This document shows positions 17,738 to 25,919 of a DNA stretch of 44,618 nucleotides, piece after piece (position 1 is the stretch's first letter; each line of letters starts with the position of its first letter). The notes under the pieces were generated by a model, which was not told the DNA's origin, did no database searches, and saw only the letters and a program-made list of their open reading frames with translations. A program made the translations under genes and the position numbers. This DNA is from Bacteroidota bacterium (GTDB lineage Bacteria > Bacteroidota > Bacteroidia > AKYH767-A > OLB10): NCBI GenBank assembly GCA_024643795.1, contig JAHEMF010000022.1, positions 1 to 44,618 on the forward strand, written 5' to 3'.

Positions 17738-18343
17738 ATGCATATTGAATCAGCAATCTTTCTTGAGTCTAATACAGATTTTAAGAAATGCCCAACGCCC
17801 AATTTGCCCGAGTTTGCATTTATAGGAAGATCTAATGTTGGTAAATCAAGCCTGATCAATATGATCACTGGTCATAAAAAAATTGCCAAGACATCTTCAA
17901 CTCCCGGCAAAACTCAAACATTGAATCACTTTTTACTTAATAAAAAGTATTACATAGCCGATCTCCCAGGTTATGGATATGCTAAAACATCAAAGACAAA
18001 CAGGAGAAAGTGGGAAAAGATGATACGTGACTATCTTTTTTTCAGGCCAAATCTCATGAATACTTTCATTTTGGTCGACAGCCGCCATAATGCACAAGCA
18101 TCTGATCTTGAATTCATGGAATGGATGGGAGAGAATAGCCTCCCCTTTTCCATTATTTTCACAAAAACTGATAAGCTGTCAACCAATGCACTCCGTGAAG
18201 CTATTCCAAAATATCTGGAGGAACTATCAAAAACATGGGAAGAGCTTCCGGTATATTTCCTTACCTCAGCTGAAAAATCAACCGGCCGGGATGAAGTACT
18301 GGACTATATTGAAAAAGTATCTGTGGTCTTTGTACCACAATAA
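17738..18343 (+). CDS. engB: Ribosome biogenesis GTPase EngB (YihA/YsxC)
   Basis: Small TRAFAC GTPase required for assembly of the large ribosomal subunit. G1 GRSNVGKSS is at 30-38, G2 is the TSSTPGKTQ stretch (52-60), G3 DLPGYGYAK begins at 75 and G4 is TKTD. I place the start at ATG 17738 (MHIESAIF), six bases after the previous stop. An in-frame TTG directly abutting that stop would add only two residues. Length 201. It converges with gldC, with five bases between the stops. Confidence 0.95.
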   Translation: MHIESAIFLESNTDFKKCPTPNLPEFAFIGRSNVGKSSLINMITGHKKIAKTSSTPGKTQTLNHFLLNKKYYIADLPGYGYAKTSKTNRRKWEKMIRDYLFFRPNLMNTFILVDSRHNAQASDLEFMEWMGENSLPFSIIFTKTDKLSTNALREAIPKYLEELSKTWEELPVYFLTSAEKSTGRDEVLDYIEKVSVVFVPQ

Positions 18344-18348
18344 CTGAT

Positions 18349-18678
18349 CTATTTCAGAACACCTGCAAGCTTACCGAAATTCTGTGCAAACTCATTCATG
18401 GCTTCTGTAACCTCATCATCACCTGTTGCTTTTTGGTAAGTATCGGCCATACCTCTGATTGTTTCATACATCATATGCTGCATTTCTTCAACCATCATGG
18501 TCTTTGTCCACAAGTCTATTCTGTAAGTACACTCATCATTGCCATCCCATAATGATATCATTATTCCTTTACAGGGACGCGTTCCATCCATTCCTGAATC
18601 TGTAGCGGTCCATTCCATATTCACCGGATGTTTTGATTCATCCAGTTCAACCGTGATATTTATCTCTGATCTGTTCAT
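18349..18678 (-). CDS. gldC: Gliding motility protein GldC
   Basis: A 109-residue soluble protein opening MNRSEINITVELDESKHP and containing TDSGMDGTRPCKGIMISLWD, the recognisable GldC core. In Flavobacterium johnsoniae gldC lies directly after gldB, and loss of GldC reduces colony spreading; the biochemical role is not known. Here it starts one base after the gldB stop, so the two are co-transcribed. There is no signal peptide or membrane segment, so it should be cytoplasmic. Confidence 0.9.
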   Translation of the reverse strand: MNRSEINITVELDESKHPVNMEWTATDSGMDGTRPCKGIMISLWDGNDECTYRIDLWTKTMMVEEMQHMMYETIRGMADTYQKATGDDEVTEAMNEFAQNFGKLAGVLK

Positions 18679-18679
18679 A

Positions 18680-19693
18680 TTATTTATTGGGTTTATATCC
18701 TGATGCTTCGAGAATTTGTAGTGCGTCGTTGTTATTCATTAATTGTTCGAGAGTAACCTCCTCATTTCTTTCCATATATCTGTTAACAATTTGCCAGCCG
18801 GTGTAAGCACCCACTTTACCGGGAGACTCTTCGGGAAACCCTTTAGTGGTTGGTCCTTCACTAACATATTTCATATACTCGGATGCATCAGTATTGAATA
18901 AAAGTTTATTCTCTATGAAAAACCCCCAGATGCTACTTTCATTGGCATCGCACCATGCCAGCTGTTTGCCGGAATATCCGGTCACTAATGTATCATTCAA
19001 ATCAGGCGCAAGGTTTTTTATATAATAAATGACCTTCCCCTGATAAACCATTTGACTCAATAATTCATTCTTGACCTCAAGGGGGTCATAATCTGACTGA
19101 CAAATTGCTCTCAGACAATTGGGAATGATATATTCTTTTGAAAACCGGCTTGATAAATATGTTGGAAAACCTATCAACTGATAGTAAGGATTATCTGACC
19201 CAAGGAACATGTCCAGGCCTATGCCCAGAATGCTGTCGGCTGTAACCACACCATAGTTAAATGCAGATAAATAAGTATACACTTTTGGAATAGTTTTGGA
19301 TGGGAAATAGCTTTTACGAATCGACAGACTTTTTTGCAATTTTGACTCTAGTACATCCATAGTTGCATACCTGACCATGACACTATCATACAAAGCCGAA
19401 ATATTAGTATCACTCACAAAAAAGCTCAGACTCAACGAAAGTAACGTATCATTTGACCCGCTCATAGACATGATATCATATGCGAACACATCTAAAAATG
19501 GGCCAAATTCATTTTTTAAAACAGCAAGTTCTTCCAAACTGATAGTGTCACCAAGGGAGAACAATTTCTGCTCAAACCGATTAAAAACCAATTCTTCTCC
19601 ATTATCAGAAAAATCGGCTTCTTTTTCAGGACCACATCCTACTAACAAACCGGTTGTTAATAGAATAAAAAAAACTAAAAATACTTTGTTCAT
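18680..19693 (-). CDS. gldB: Gliding motility lipoprotein GldB
   Basis: Lipoprotein with a signal peptide and lipobox (LLVGC, Cys20), then a mostly helical soluble domain of about 310 residues. Recognisable stretches are GWQIVNRYMERN near the C-terminus and KQLAWCDANESSIWGFFIEN. GldB is essential for gliding in F. johnsoniae and is tied to the type IX secretion/gliding machinery, but its activity is unknown. Length 337 and the gldB-gldC order fit the family. A perfect -7 element lies 37 bases upstream. Confidence 0.92.
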   Translation of the reverse strand: MNKVFLVFFILLTTGLLVGCGPEKEADFSDNGEELVFNRFEQKLFSLGDTISLEELAVLKNEFGPFLDVFAYDIMSMSGSNDTLLSLSLSFFVSDTNISALYDSVMVRYATMDVLESKLQKSLSIRKSYFPSKTIPKVYTYLSAFNYGVVTADSILGIGLDMFLGSDNPYYQLIGFPTYLSSRFSKEYIIPNCLRAICQSDYDPLEVKNELLSQMVYQGKVIYYIKNLAPDLNDTLVTGYSGKQLAWCDANESSIWGFFIENKLLFNTDASEYMKYVSEGPTTKGFPEESPGKVGAYTGWQIVNRYMERNEEVTLEQLMNNNDALQILEASGYKPNK

Positions 19694-19729
19694 CTTTTTT
19701 GTAAACTTGCTTCATAAATCTATACGCTT

Positions 19730-19737
19730 CAAAAGTA
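19730..19737 (-). promoter_or_regulatory. Promoter -7 element for gldBC
   Basis: On the minus strand TACTTTTG matches TAnnTTTG exactly, 37 bases before the gldB ATG. A TTG lies 15 bases further upstream, a little closer than usual. The element shares its last base with the ATG of the divergent outer-membrane gene, so the two genes' starts are interlocked. Confidence 0.5.
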
Positions 19738-20378
19738 TGAAGAAACTTATTACAACTTCCGCTTTAATGGTATTGATCCTTTCAGGATCTTGGGCTCAAG
19801 CTCCCAGCCAAACTCTACACTTTGGGTTAAAGCTTGCGCCGATTCTTTCATGGTCAGACACTAATATTGAAGGACAGGAAGATGACGGATCTTCTATCGG
19901 TTTTATTTATGGACTTATGACCGACTTCCGGTTTACCGAGAATTATGCCTTCTCAACTGGTATTGAGCTATCCCAAAGAAAAGGAAAAACCAAACATAAC
20001 ACTCTGGACTATTCCACTAAATTCGATTTTCAGTATATCGATCTTCCTGTTGCTTTGAAGTTAAGTACCAATGAGATAGGATATATGAAATACTTCGGAA
20101 AATTTGGATTCATACCGGGTTTCAATGTAAAGGCCACTTATGATATAGATTCTAACGAACCTGCTGTTCCAAGTGTTAAAGACAAAAAATTCAGCAGTGA
20201 GGTGAACATATTCAATGTCGGGTTAATTATTGGGGTTGGTGCCGAATACAATATAAGTGGAAAAACATCGCTTATGGTGGAATTGCTTTATAACAATGGC
20301 TTCATTGATATTTTGAAGGAAAATAACACCCAGTTAAAAACTGATTACATAGCCCTGAACCTTGGGGTATATTTTTAA
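19737..20378 (+). CDS. Outer-membrane beta-barrel protein (PorT-like family)
   Basis: A 213-residue protein with a signal peptide (MKKLITTSALMVLILSGSWAQA) followed by alternating-residue beta strands and a terminal strand YIALNLGVYF ending in Phe. This is the architecture of the eight-to-ten-strand beta-barrel family that includes PorT. The reading frame is open further upstream, but the signal peptide fixes the start at 19737; an earlier start would run into divergent gldB. Its place between gldBC and nadE suggests a possible link to gliding or T9SS, but that is context only and no specific function can be claimed. Confidence 0.8.
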   Translation: MKKLITTSALMVLILSGSWAQAPSQTLHFGLKLAPILSWSDTNIEGQEDDGSSIGFIYGLMTDFRFTENYAFSTGIELSQRKGKTKHNTLDYSTKFDFQYIDLPVALKLSTNEIGYMKYFGKFGFIPGFNVKATYDIDSNEPAVPSVKDKKFSSEVNIFNVGLIIGVGAEYNISGKTSLMVELLYNNGFIDILKENNTQLKTDYIALNLGVYF

Positions 20379-20436
20379 ATTTCAGCACTTAGCCGGTTAA
20401 ATAATCATTAGTACTTTTACAGCTCAACCTCAAGCT

Positions 20437-22071
20437 GTGAAGATCGCTCTTGCACAAATCAACTGTCACATTGGAAACTTCCAGGGAAACTCGGAGGTGA
20501 TCCTTAGATTCATTGATAATGCAAGATCGGAAGGCGCTGACCTAATAGTGTTTCCCGAGCTTGCCATTAGTGGCTACCCTCCGCTTGATTTTCTGGAATT
20601 CAATCATTTCACAAAAGAATGTGAAAAGGCAATTAGTCTGCTTGAAAAGCATTCAAATGAAATTGATATCATAATTGGCTCTCCTTCGATCAACCCTGTG
20701 AAAGAAGGAAAGAATCTTTATAACAGTGCATACTTTATCTCAAAAGGGAAAGTTCAAAATATCATTCACAAAACACTGCTACCCACATATGATGTTTTTG
20801 ATGAATACAGGTACTTTGAACCTAACCATAAGTTTGAACTGATTTCATCGAATGGAATAAAGATCGCTCTCACTATTTGTGAGGACCTTTGGAATGAGGA
20901 GGATGATCCTATGTACATTAATTCACCCATGGATGAATTGATGAAACAAAAGCCTGATCTTATCATTAATATCGCTGCTTCACCTTTTGATTATGATCAT
21001 GAATTCAAGAGAAAGTCAATACTTCAACGTAATGTGACCAAGTACAAAATCCCTTTATTTTACGTAAATCATGTAGGTGCTCAGACCGACCTTGTTTTTG
21101 ACGGAGGATCAATGGCCATAAATTCTTCCGGAGTTATCTGTCATGAATTAAAATATTTCGAAGAAGATCAAAAGACCATTGATCTTGATCAACTCAAAAA
21201 TTCGAATCCTGTAAAGCGTAAGGTCAGTAGTAAAATTGAAAAGATTCATGCAGCAGTAAGAATCGGTATAAAGGACTACTTTAATAAAATGGCCTTTACT
21301 AAAGCTACCCTTGGGCTGTCAGGAGGCATTGACTCTGCCGTTGTGTTGGTTCTGGCTGTGGAAGCGTTGGGGAAAGAAAATGTGTTTCCGGTTCTCATGC
21401 CTTCACCATTCAGTTCCGAGCATTCCATATCAGACTCCATTGATCTTTGCAAAAATCTTGGGATCGAAAATCAGATCATTTCTATCAACAGGATCTATGA
21501 TGAGTTTTTATCAGCTCTTAAGCCGCATTTTGAAGGTTTGCCATTTAATGTGGCAGAGGAGAATATTCAGGCCAGGATCCGGGGCACTTTGCTCATGGGG
21601 CTGTCAAATAAGTTTGGTTACATCTTGCTCAACACTTCCAACAAAAGTGAACTGGCAGTTGGTTATGGCACCCTTTATGGGGATATGTGTGGCGGCCTTT
21701 CTGTGATAGGCGACCTTTATAAGACCGACGTGTATGAGCTTGCAGAACATCTTAATATGAACAGTGAGTTGATCCCATCAAATATCATCACTAAAGCTCC
21801 CTCAGCAGAATTACGTCCTGATCAAAAAGATTCCGATTCTCTCCCCGATTATGATTTGCTTGACAAAATACTTTATGAATATATTGAGCGGCAACAAGGC
21901 TACGATCGTATCCTGAAAGCAGGGTACGATAAACATACTGTTCAGAAGGTATTGAAACTTGTTAACAGTAATGAATATAAACGCTATCAGCTTGCTCCCG
22001 TGATACGAGTTTCGTGTAAATCATTCGGATTCGGCAGAAGAATGCCGCTGGTTGCAAAATATCTGGGTTAA
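20437..22071 (+). CDS. nadE: Glutamine-dependent NAD+ synthetase
   Basis: Last step of NAD synthesis: deamido-NAD is amidated with ammonia released from glutamine. The N-terminal nitrilase-type amidase domain (1-about 250) has the triad E41, K112 and C148 (in LTICEDLWN). The C-terminal synthetase domain has the P-loop SGGIDSA at 295-301 and TSNKSELAVGYGT further on. Length 544 is typical of the short two-domain bacterial form. The start is GTG, giving MKIALAQINCHIG as usual for the family. A weak -7-like TACTTTTA lies at 20412-20419. NAD kinase, the next enzyme towards NADP, is also in this window. Confidence 0.96.
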   Translation: MKIALAQINCHIGNFQGNSEVILRFIDNARSEGADLIVFPELAISGYPPLDFLEFNHFTKECEKAISLLEKHSNEIDIIIGSPSINPVKEGKNLYNSAYFISKGKVQNIIHKTLLPTYDVFDEYRYFEPNHKFELISSNGIKIALTICEDLWNEEDDPMYINSPMDELMKQKPDLIINIAASPFDYDHEFKRKSILQRNVTKYKIPLFYVNHVGAQTDLVFDGGSMAINSSGVICHELKYFEEDQKTIDLDQLKNSNPVKRKVSSKIEKIHAAVRIGIKDYFNKMAFTKATLGLSGGIDSAVVLVLAVEALGKENVFPVLMPSPFSSEHSISDSIDLCKNLGIENQIISINRIYDEFLSALKPHFEGLPFNVAEENIQARIRGTLLMGLSNKFGYILLNTSNKSELAVGYGTLYGDMCGGLSVIGDLYKTDVYELAEHLNMNSELIPSNIITKAPSAELRPDQKDSDSLPDYDLLDKILYEYIERQQGYDRILKAGYDKHTVQKVLKLVNSNEYKRYQLAPVIRVSCKSFGFGRRMPLVAKYLG

Positions 22072-22093
22072 CAATTGTTAAGAATTAAAGAGA

Positions 22094-23137
22094 TCAAACG
22101 ATCTCCCAAACTTCTTTCCCTCTCAGCAATTTGTCAAGATCCCCTTCACCCAACTTCTCTGTAGCCCTTTCAACCTGAAGGTTTATATCGCTATCGTATG
22201 TTTTTCTGTCTTCTGTATAGAATACCCCGAATGGGCGTGGAAAGTGATCAGGTTTTAATGCAGGGTTATCGAAGAACCTGCCCAGTATTCCTGCCTTTAC
22301 ACGATCTTTTTCATCATGAACCCAAAGATCATCAGGTGATGCAGATGCGCCCAACTCAACCACTTTAGGGGTAAACCCATCTAACTTAATTCCCTTTTCA
22401 TTTTCTTTTCCAAAGATCAAAGGTTTGCCATCTTCCACAAACAGAGTTTCCTCTTTTTTAGTTGCTTTATCAGTAAAGATCTCAAAAGTGCCATCATTGA
22501 ATACATTACAATTTTGGTAGATCTCAAGGAATGAAGTTCCGGAATGCGCATGTGATCTTCTTAACATATCCTTAAGATGTGTTGGGTCACGATCCATTGA
22601 ACGGGCTATAAACGTACCGTCTGCACCTATTGCAAGTGCAATAGGATTAAAAGGATGGTCGAGAGATCCAAATGGAGTTGATTTGGTAACCTTGCCTTCT
22701 TCAGATGTAGGGGAGTATTGCCCTTTAGTCAATCCATAGATCTGGTTGTTGAAAAGCAAAATATTCAAATTGAAATTTCTTCTCAGTATATGAATAAAGT
22801 GGTTACCTCCTATAGACAACGCATCTCCATCACCCGTTACAAGCCAAACACTAAGGTCAGGGCGGGTAGCCTTCAGCCCGCTGGCTATAGCAGTTGCCCG
22901 ACCGTGGATGCTATGCATACCAAAAGTTTCCATGTAATATGGAAATCGTGACGAACATCCGATTCCTGAAATAAAAACGATCTTTTCTTTTGGAATCCCC
23001 AATTCGGGTATCACTGTTTGTGCTTGTTTTAATATTGAGTAGTCACCACATCCCGGACACCATCTTACATCCTGATCAGTAACAAGATCTTTAGAAGTGA
23101 ACAATGGTTGTGGACTGGAGGTTGATATATCTGACAT
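22094..23137 (-). CDS. korB: 2-oxoacid:ferredoxin oxidoreductase, beta subunit
   Basis: Thiamine-diphosphate-binding subunit of the enzyme that oxidatively decarboxylates 2-oxoglutarate (or another 2-oxoacid) to the acyl-CoA and reduces ferredoxin. CPGCGDYS (27-34), GIGCSSRFPYY (58-68), the ThDP motif TGDGDALSIGGNHF (101-114) and NNQIYGLTKGQYSPTS (130-145) are all characteristic. Length 347. It follows the alpha subunit by 25 bases. The KorAB form is usual in Bacteroidota, where it can replace the 2-oxoglutarate dehydrogenase complex in the TCA cycle; substrate choice is inferred. Confidence 0.93.
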   Translation of the reverse strand: MSDISTSSPQPLFTSKDLVTDQDVRWCPGCGDYSILKQAQTVIPELGIPKEKIVFISGIGCSSRFPYYMETFGMHSIHGRATAIASGLKATRPDLSVWLVTGDGDALSIGGNHFIHILRRNFNLNILLFNNQIYGLTKGQYSPTSEEGKVTKSTPFGSLDHPFNPIALAIGADGTFIARSMDRDPTHLKDMLRRSHAHSGTSFLEIYQNCNVFNDGTFEIFTDKATKKEETLFVEDGKPLIFGKENEKGIKLDGFTPKVVELGASASPDDLWVHDEKDRVKAGILGRFFDNPALKPDHFPRPFGVFYTEDRKTYDSDINLQVERATEKLGEGDLDKLLRGKEVWEIV

Positions 23138-23162
23138 ATTGAATGGTTTCTATTTTTACTAA

Positions 23163-25007
23163 TTACTTTTTCAGGAGTTCAGTGATCTTGTCTTTTATCT
23201 CAGAAGCGGTAAATGGCATTCCCTGAACTTTATTGAGTGCAATTGCAGGAATCATATATTTATCTCTGATAACTCTTATAAGCTGCCCACTGTTCATTTC
23301 AGGGATCAACACATGCTCAAAATTATAAAGGAGTTCACCCAGGTTCTTAGGGAATGGTTTAATATAACGTACCTGTGCATGCGAAACATCATAACCCTCT
23401 GCCCTGGCATCAGCCGCAGCAGTTTTTATTGCTCCAAAGGTTGAACCCCAGCCGAGCACAAGTAGCTTTCCTTTATCACTACCTGAGTCTACTTTAATTT
23501 CAGGGATATAATCTGCGATCTTCTCAACCTTGGCTTCCCGCATATTAACCATAAACTCGTGATTCTCCGGATCGTATGATATATTGCCAGTCTCATGTTC
23601 CTTCTCAAGTCCTCCAATTCTGTGTTCTAGGCCTTTAGTACCAGGGATTGCCCAGGGTCTGGATAGTTTTTCATCCCGCTTGTAGGGTAAAAACTTTTCT
23701 CCTTCTTTGGCAGACGCATAGGTGACTTTTATTTCTGAAAGATCTGCAGACTTGGGAAACTGCCAAGGTTCCGCTCCGTTAGCTATATAACCATCCGACA
23801 GAAACATAACCGGTGTCATGAATTCAATTGCTAGTTTACAAGCTTCAAATGCTGTTCTAAAACAATCAGCTGGCGAAGTGGCTGCAATTACCGGCATAGG
23901 CGCTTCACCATTTCTTCCGTATAACGCCTGCATAAGATCAGATTGTTCTGTCTTGGTTGGCAATCCTGTTGAAGGCCCGCCTCGCTGAATATTGCAGATT
24001 ACTAGAGGGATCTCTAACATCACTGCCAATCCCATTGCCTCTCCTTTTAAAGCAATACCAGGTCCTGATGAGGCGGTAACGCCAAGGTGTCCACCAAAAG
24101 AAGCACCTATTGAGGAACAGATCGCGGCAATCTCATCCTCAGCCTGAAATGTCCGTACGCCAAAATTCTTGTACTTGGCAAGTTCATGTAAAATGTCTGA
24201 TGCTGGGGTGATCGGATAAGTTCCATAAAACATCGGAATTCCCGCTTTTTTTGAAGCTGCGATTAAACCCAAAGCTGCAGCCTGATTCCCCATGATATTA
24301 CGGTAAATACCGGGTTTCATTTTCGCAGGATTAACAATATACCGTGTCTCTATAGCTTCAGTTGTTTCACCATAAGCATATCCTGCTTTTAACACTTTGA
24401 TATTAGCATCAAGTACATCTTGTTTTTTGGAAAATTTCTCAGTCAGGAATTTAATACTGTTATCAAGCTCCCTGTTATACATCCAATACAAAAATCCCAA
24501 AACAAACATGTTTTTGGAACGGTCAATCTCTTTTGTTCCCAATCCTGAATCAACCAATGCTGCCCGGGTAAGTTTGGTTACATCAATCCTGACCAAACGA
24601 TAGTTACTGAGTGAATCATCCTCAAGTGGATTTTTTCCTTCAGGCACATTTGCCAACCTAAGATTTTTGGCATCAAACCCTTCTATATTTGCAATTATAG
24701 TACCTCCACTTTTCAGATGGCGTAAATTTGATTTTAATGCTGCTGCATTCATCACTACCAAAACATCACATCTATCGCCAGGAGAATAAATATTCACACT
24801 TCCAAAATGTATTTGATATCCTGATACACCTGCAAGGGTTCCTTGTGGAGCTCGTATTTCTGCAGGAAAATCCGGAAAGGTGCTTATATCATTCCCAAAA
24901 AGTGCGGCTGTGTTAGTGAATTGCGTTCCGGTAAGCTGCATACCATCCCCTGAATCACCAGCAAACTTGATGATAACCCTCTCTAAAACCGAATTATTTT
25001 GATCCAT
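23163..25007 (-). CDS. korA: 2-oxoacid:ferredoxin oxidoreductase, fused gamma-alpha subunit
   Basis: Partner of the ThDP subunit. The N-terminal gamma-like domain (1-about 210) begins with IIKFAGDSGDGMQLTG (12-27). The alpha domain from about 240 (GNQAAALGLIAASKKAG) contains YGTYPITPASD, AEDEIAA and TASSGPGIALKGEAMGLA. Fusion of the gamma and alpha parts in one 614-residue chain is normal for this family. The two-gene operon korA-korB has its own clear promoter upstream. Confidence 0.93.
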   Translation of the reverse strand: MDQNNSVLERVIIKFAGDSGDGMQLTGTQFTNTAALFGNDISTFPDFPAEIRAPQGTLAGVSGYQIHFGSVNIYSPGDRCDVLVVMNAAALKSNLRHLKSGGTIIANIEGFDAKNLRLANVPEGKNPLEDDSLSNYRLVRIDVTKLTRAALVDSGLGTKEIDRSKNMFVLGFLYWMYNRELDNSIKFLTEKFSKKQDVLDANIKVLKAGYAYGETTEAIETRYIVNPAKMKPGIYRNIMGNQAAALGLIAASKKAGIPMFYGTYPITPASDILHELAKYKNFGVRTFQAEDEIAAICSSIGASFGGHLGVTASSGPGIALKGEAMGLAVMLEIPLVICNIQRGGPSTGLPTKTEQSDLMQALYGRNGEAPMPVIAATSPADCFRTAFEACKLAIEFMTPVMFLSDGYIANGAEPWQFPKSADLSEIKVTYASAKEGEKFLPYKRDEKLSRPWAIPGTKGLEHRIGGLEKEHETGNISYDPENHEFMVNMREAKVEKIADYIPEIKVDSGSDKGKLLVLGWGSTFGAIKTAAADARAEGYDVSHAQVRYIKPFPKNLGELLYNFEHVLIPEMNSGQLIRVIRDKYMIPAIALNKVQGMPFTASEIKDKITELLKK

Positions 25008-25051
25008 TTGAATGTATTATGATGTTGATCTGTAATATGATTTAACGGTTA

Positions 25052-25083
25052 CAAATTTAGTGTGAAAAAAAGGATGGAACAAA
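25052..25083 (-). promoter_or_regulatory. Promoter of korAB
   Basis: On the minus strand a TTG (complement of 25080-25082) is followed after 20 bases by TAAATTTG (complement of 25052-25059). This is the complete Bacteroidota promoter, -33 TTG plus -7 TAnnTTTG, and lies 45 bases before the korA ATG. Confidence 0.7.
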
Positions 25084-25129
25084 ATTGAATATGAACCCGG
25101 TAGCTCAACTTATTCTATTTATATTCAAT
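25084..25129. repeat. Short inverted repeat upstream of the korAB promoter
   Basis: ATTGAATAT (25084-25092) and ATATTCAAT (25121-25129) are exact inverted copies 28 bases apart, between the trmB stop and the korAB promoter. It directly abuts the -33 element and might be a regulator site; the long gap makes a simple terminator unlikely. Confidence 0.3.
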
Positions 25130-25186
25130 TAGTTAAGATAATTTTAAAAATCTTAATAGAAGTTGAAAAACTTCCCGGAGCGTAAA

Positions 25187-25864
25187 TTATGCTTGCTGTG
25201 TATTGAGCCCGAATGCTATATGATGAATACTCAGTCCCTGAGCCAGAAATCTCTTCTCATAAGTGGTTTGGACCTCTGTCAACACACCTTCCTTATGATC
25301 TGAATATATATCGTCACTATGGCTTATCAGTTCCAGACCCTCAGCTTTTATGACCTCCAGAGTATATTCGTACAATGGTCTGTTATCAGTCTTCAAGTGG
25401 ATGACCCCACCAGGTGCAAGTAGCCTTTTGTAGATAGTAAGAAATTTTGGTGAGGTAAGCCGCTTTCTAGTCCTGGAAAGCTGAGGTTGAGGATCAGGAA
25501 AAGTGATCCATATTTCTGCAATCTCATTCGTATCAAAAAATGCGGCCAACTGATCAATATGAGTCCGCAGAAATGCGGCATTTAAAATGTTTTCATCATT
25601 TATTGTTTTAGCGCCTCTCCATATCCTTGCTCCTTTGATATCAACACCTATATAATTGTTCTGAGGATTTCGTTTTGCGAGACCAACAGTATATTCACCT
25701 TTACCGCAACCCAGTTCAAGAATTAAAGGTTGGTTATTGTTGAATACTTTCTTATTCCAGTTACCTCTTAATTCATAAACCCGGTCGAGGAACATACCTT
25801 CCGGTTGAAAAACACGCTCAAGAGTTCTCAACTCTTCAAACCTCTGAAGTTTCTTTTTTCCCAT
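25187..25864 (-). CDS. trmB: tRNA (guanine-46-N7)-methyltransferase TrmB
   Basis: SAM-dependent methyltransferase making m7G46 in tRNA variable loops. LELGCGKGEYTVGLAKRNP is the SAM loop, GVDIKGARIWRGAK follows, and WITFPDPQPQ (the DPW-like motif) and HLKTDNRPLYEY are family signatures. The frame is open 66 codons further upstream, but that part overlaps the divergent glycosyltransferase and has no family similarity. I place the start at the ATG at 25864 (MGKKKLQRFEEL), giving 225 residues, the normal length. Confidence 0.94.
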   Translation of the reverse strand: MGKKKLQRFEELRTLERVFQPEGMFLDRVYELRGNWNKKVFNNNQPLILELGCGKGEYTVGLAKRNPQNNYIGVDIKGARIWRGAKTINDENILNAAFLRTHIDQLAAFFDTNEIAEIWITFPDPQPQLSRTRKRLTSPKFLTIYKRLLAPGGVIHLKTDNRPLYEYTLEVIKAEGLELISHSDDIYSDHKEGVLTEVQTTYEKRFLAQGLSIHHIAFGLNTQQA

Positions 25865-25904
25865 ACAGGTTGCGAAAATACAAATCCCAAGTGTGCTAAT
25901 ATCA

Positions 25905-25912
25905 TACATTTG
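25905..25912 (+). promoter_or_regulatory. Promoter -7 element for the glycosyltransferase gene
   Basis: TACATTTG is a perfect TAnnTTTG ending only seven bases before the ATG at 25920. With the usual start-site spacing the mRNA would have almost no 5' leader. No TTG at the expected upstream distance. Confidence 0.55.
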
Positions 25913-25919
25913 TAAGGCG

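Noticed and set aside
19377-19736. Long N-terminal extension of the barrel gene at 19737
   Set aside because: The added 120 residues overlap gldB on the other strand, and a clear signal peptide begins only at 19737.
22072-22093. Terminator between convergent nadE and korB
   Set aside because: The 22-base gap has only AT-rich sequence and no stem followed by a T-run on either strand.
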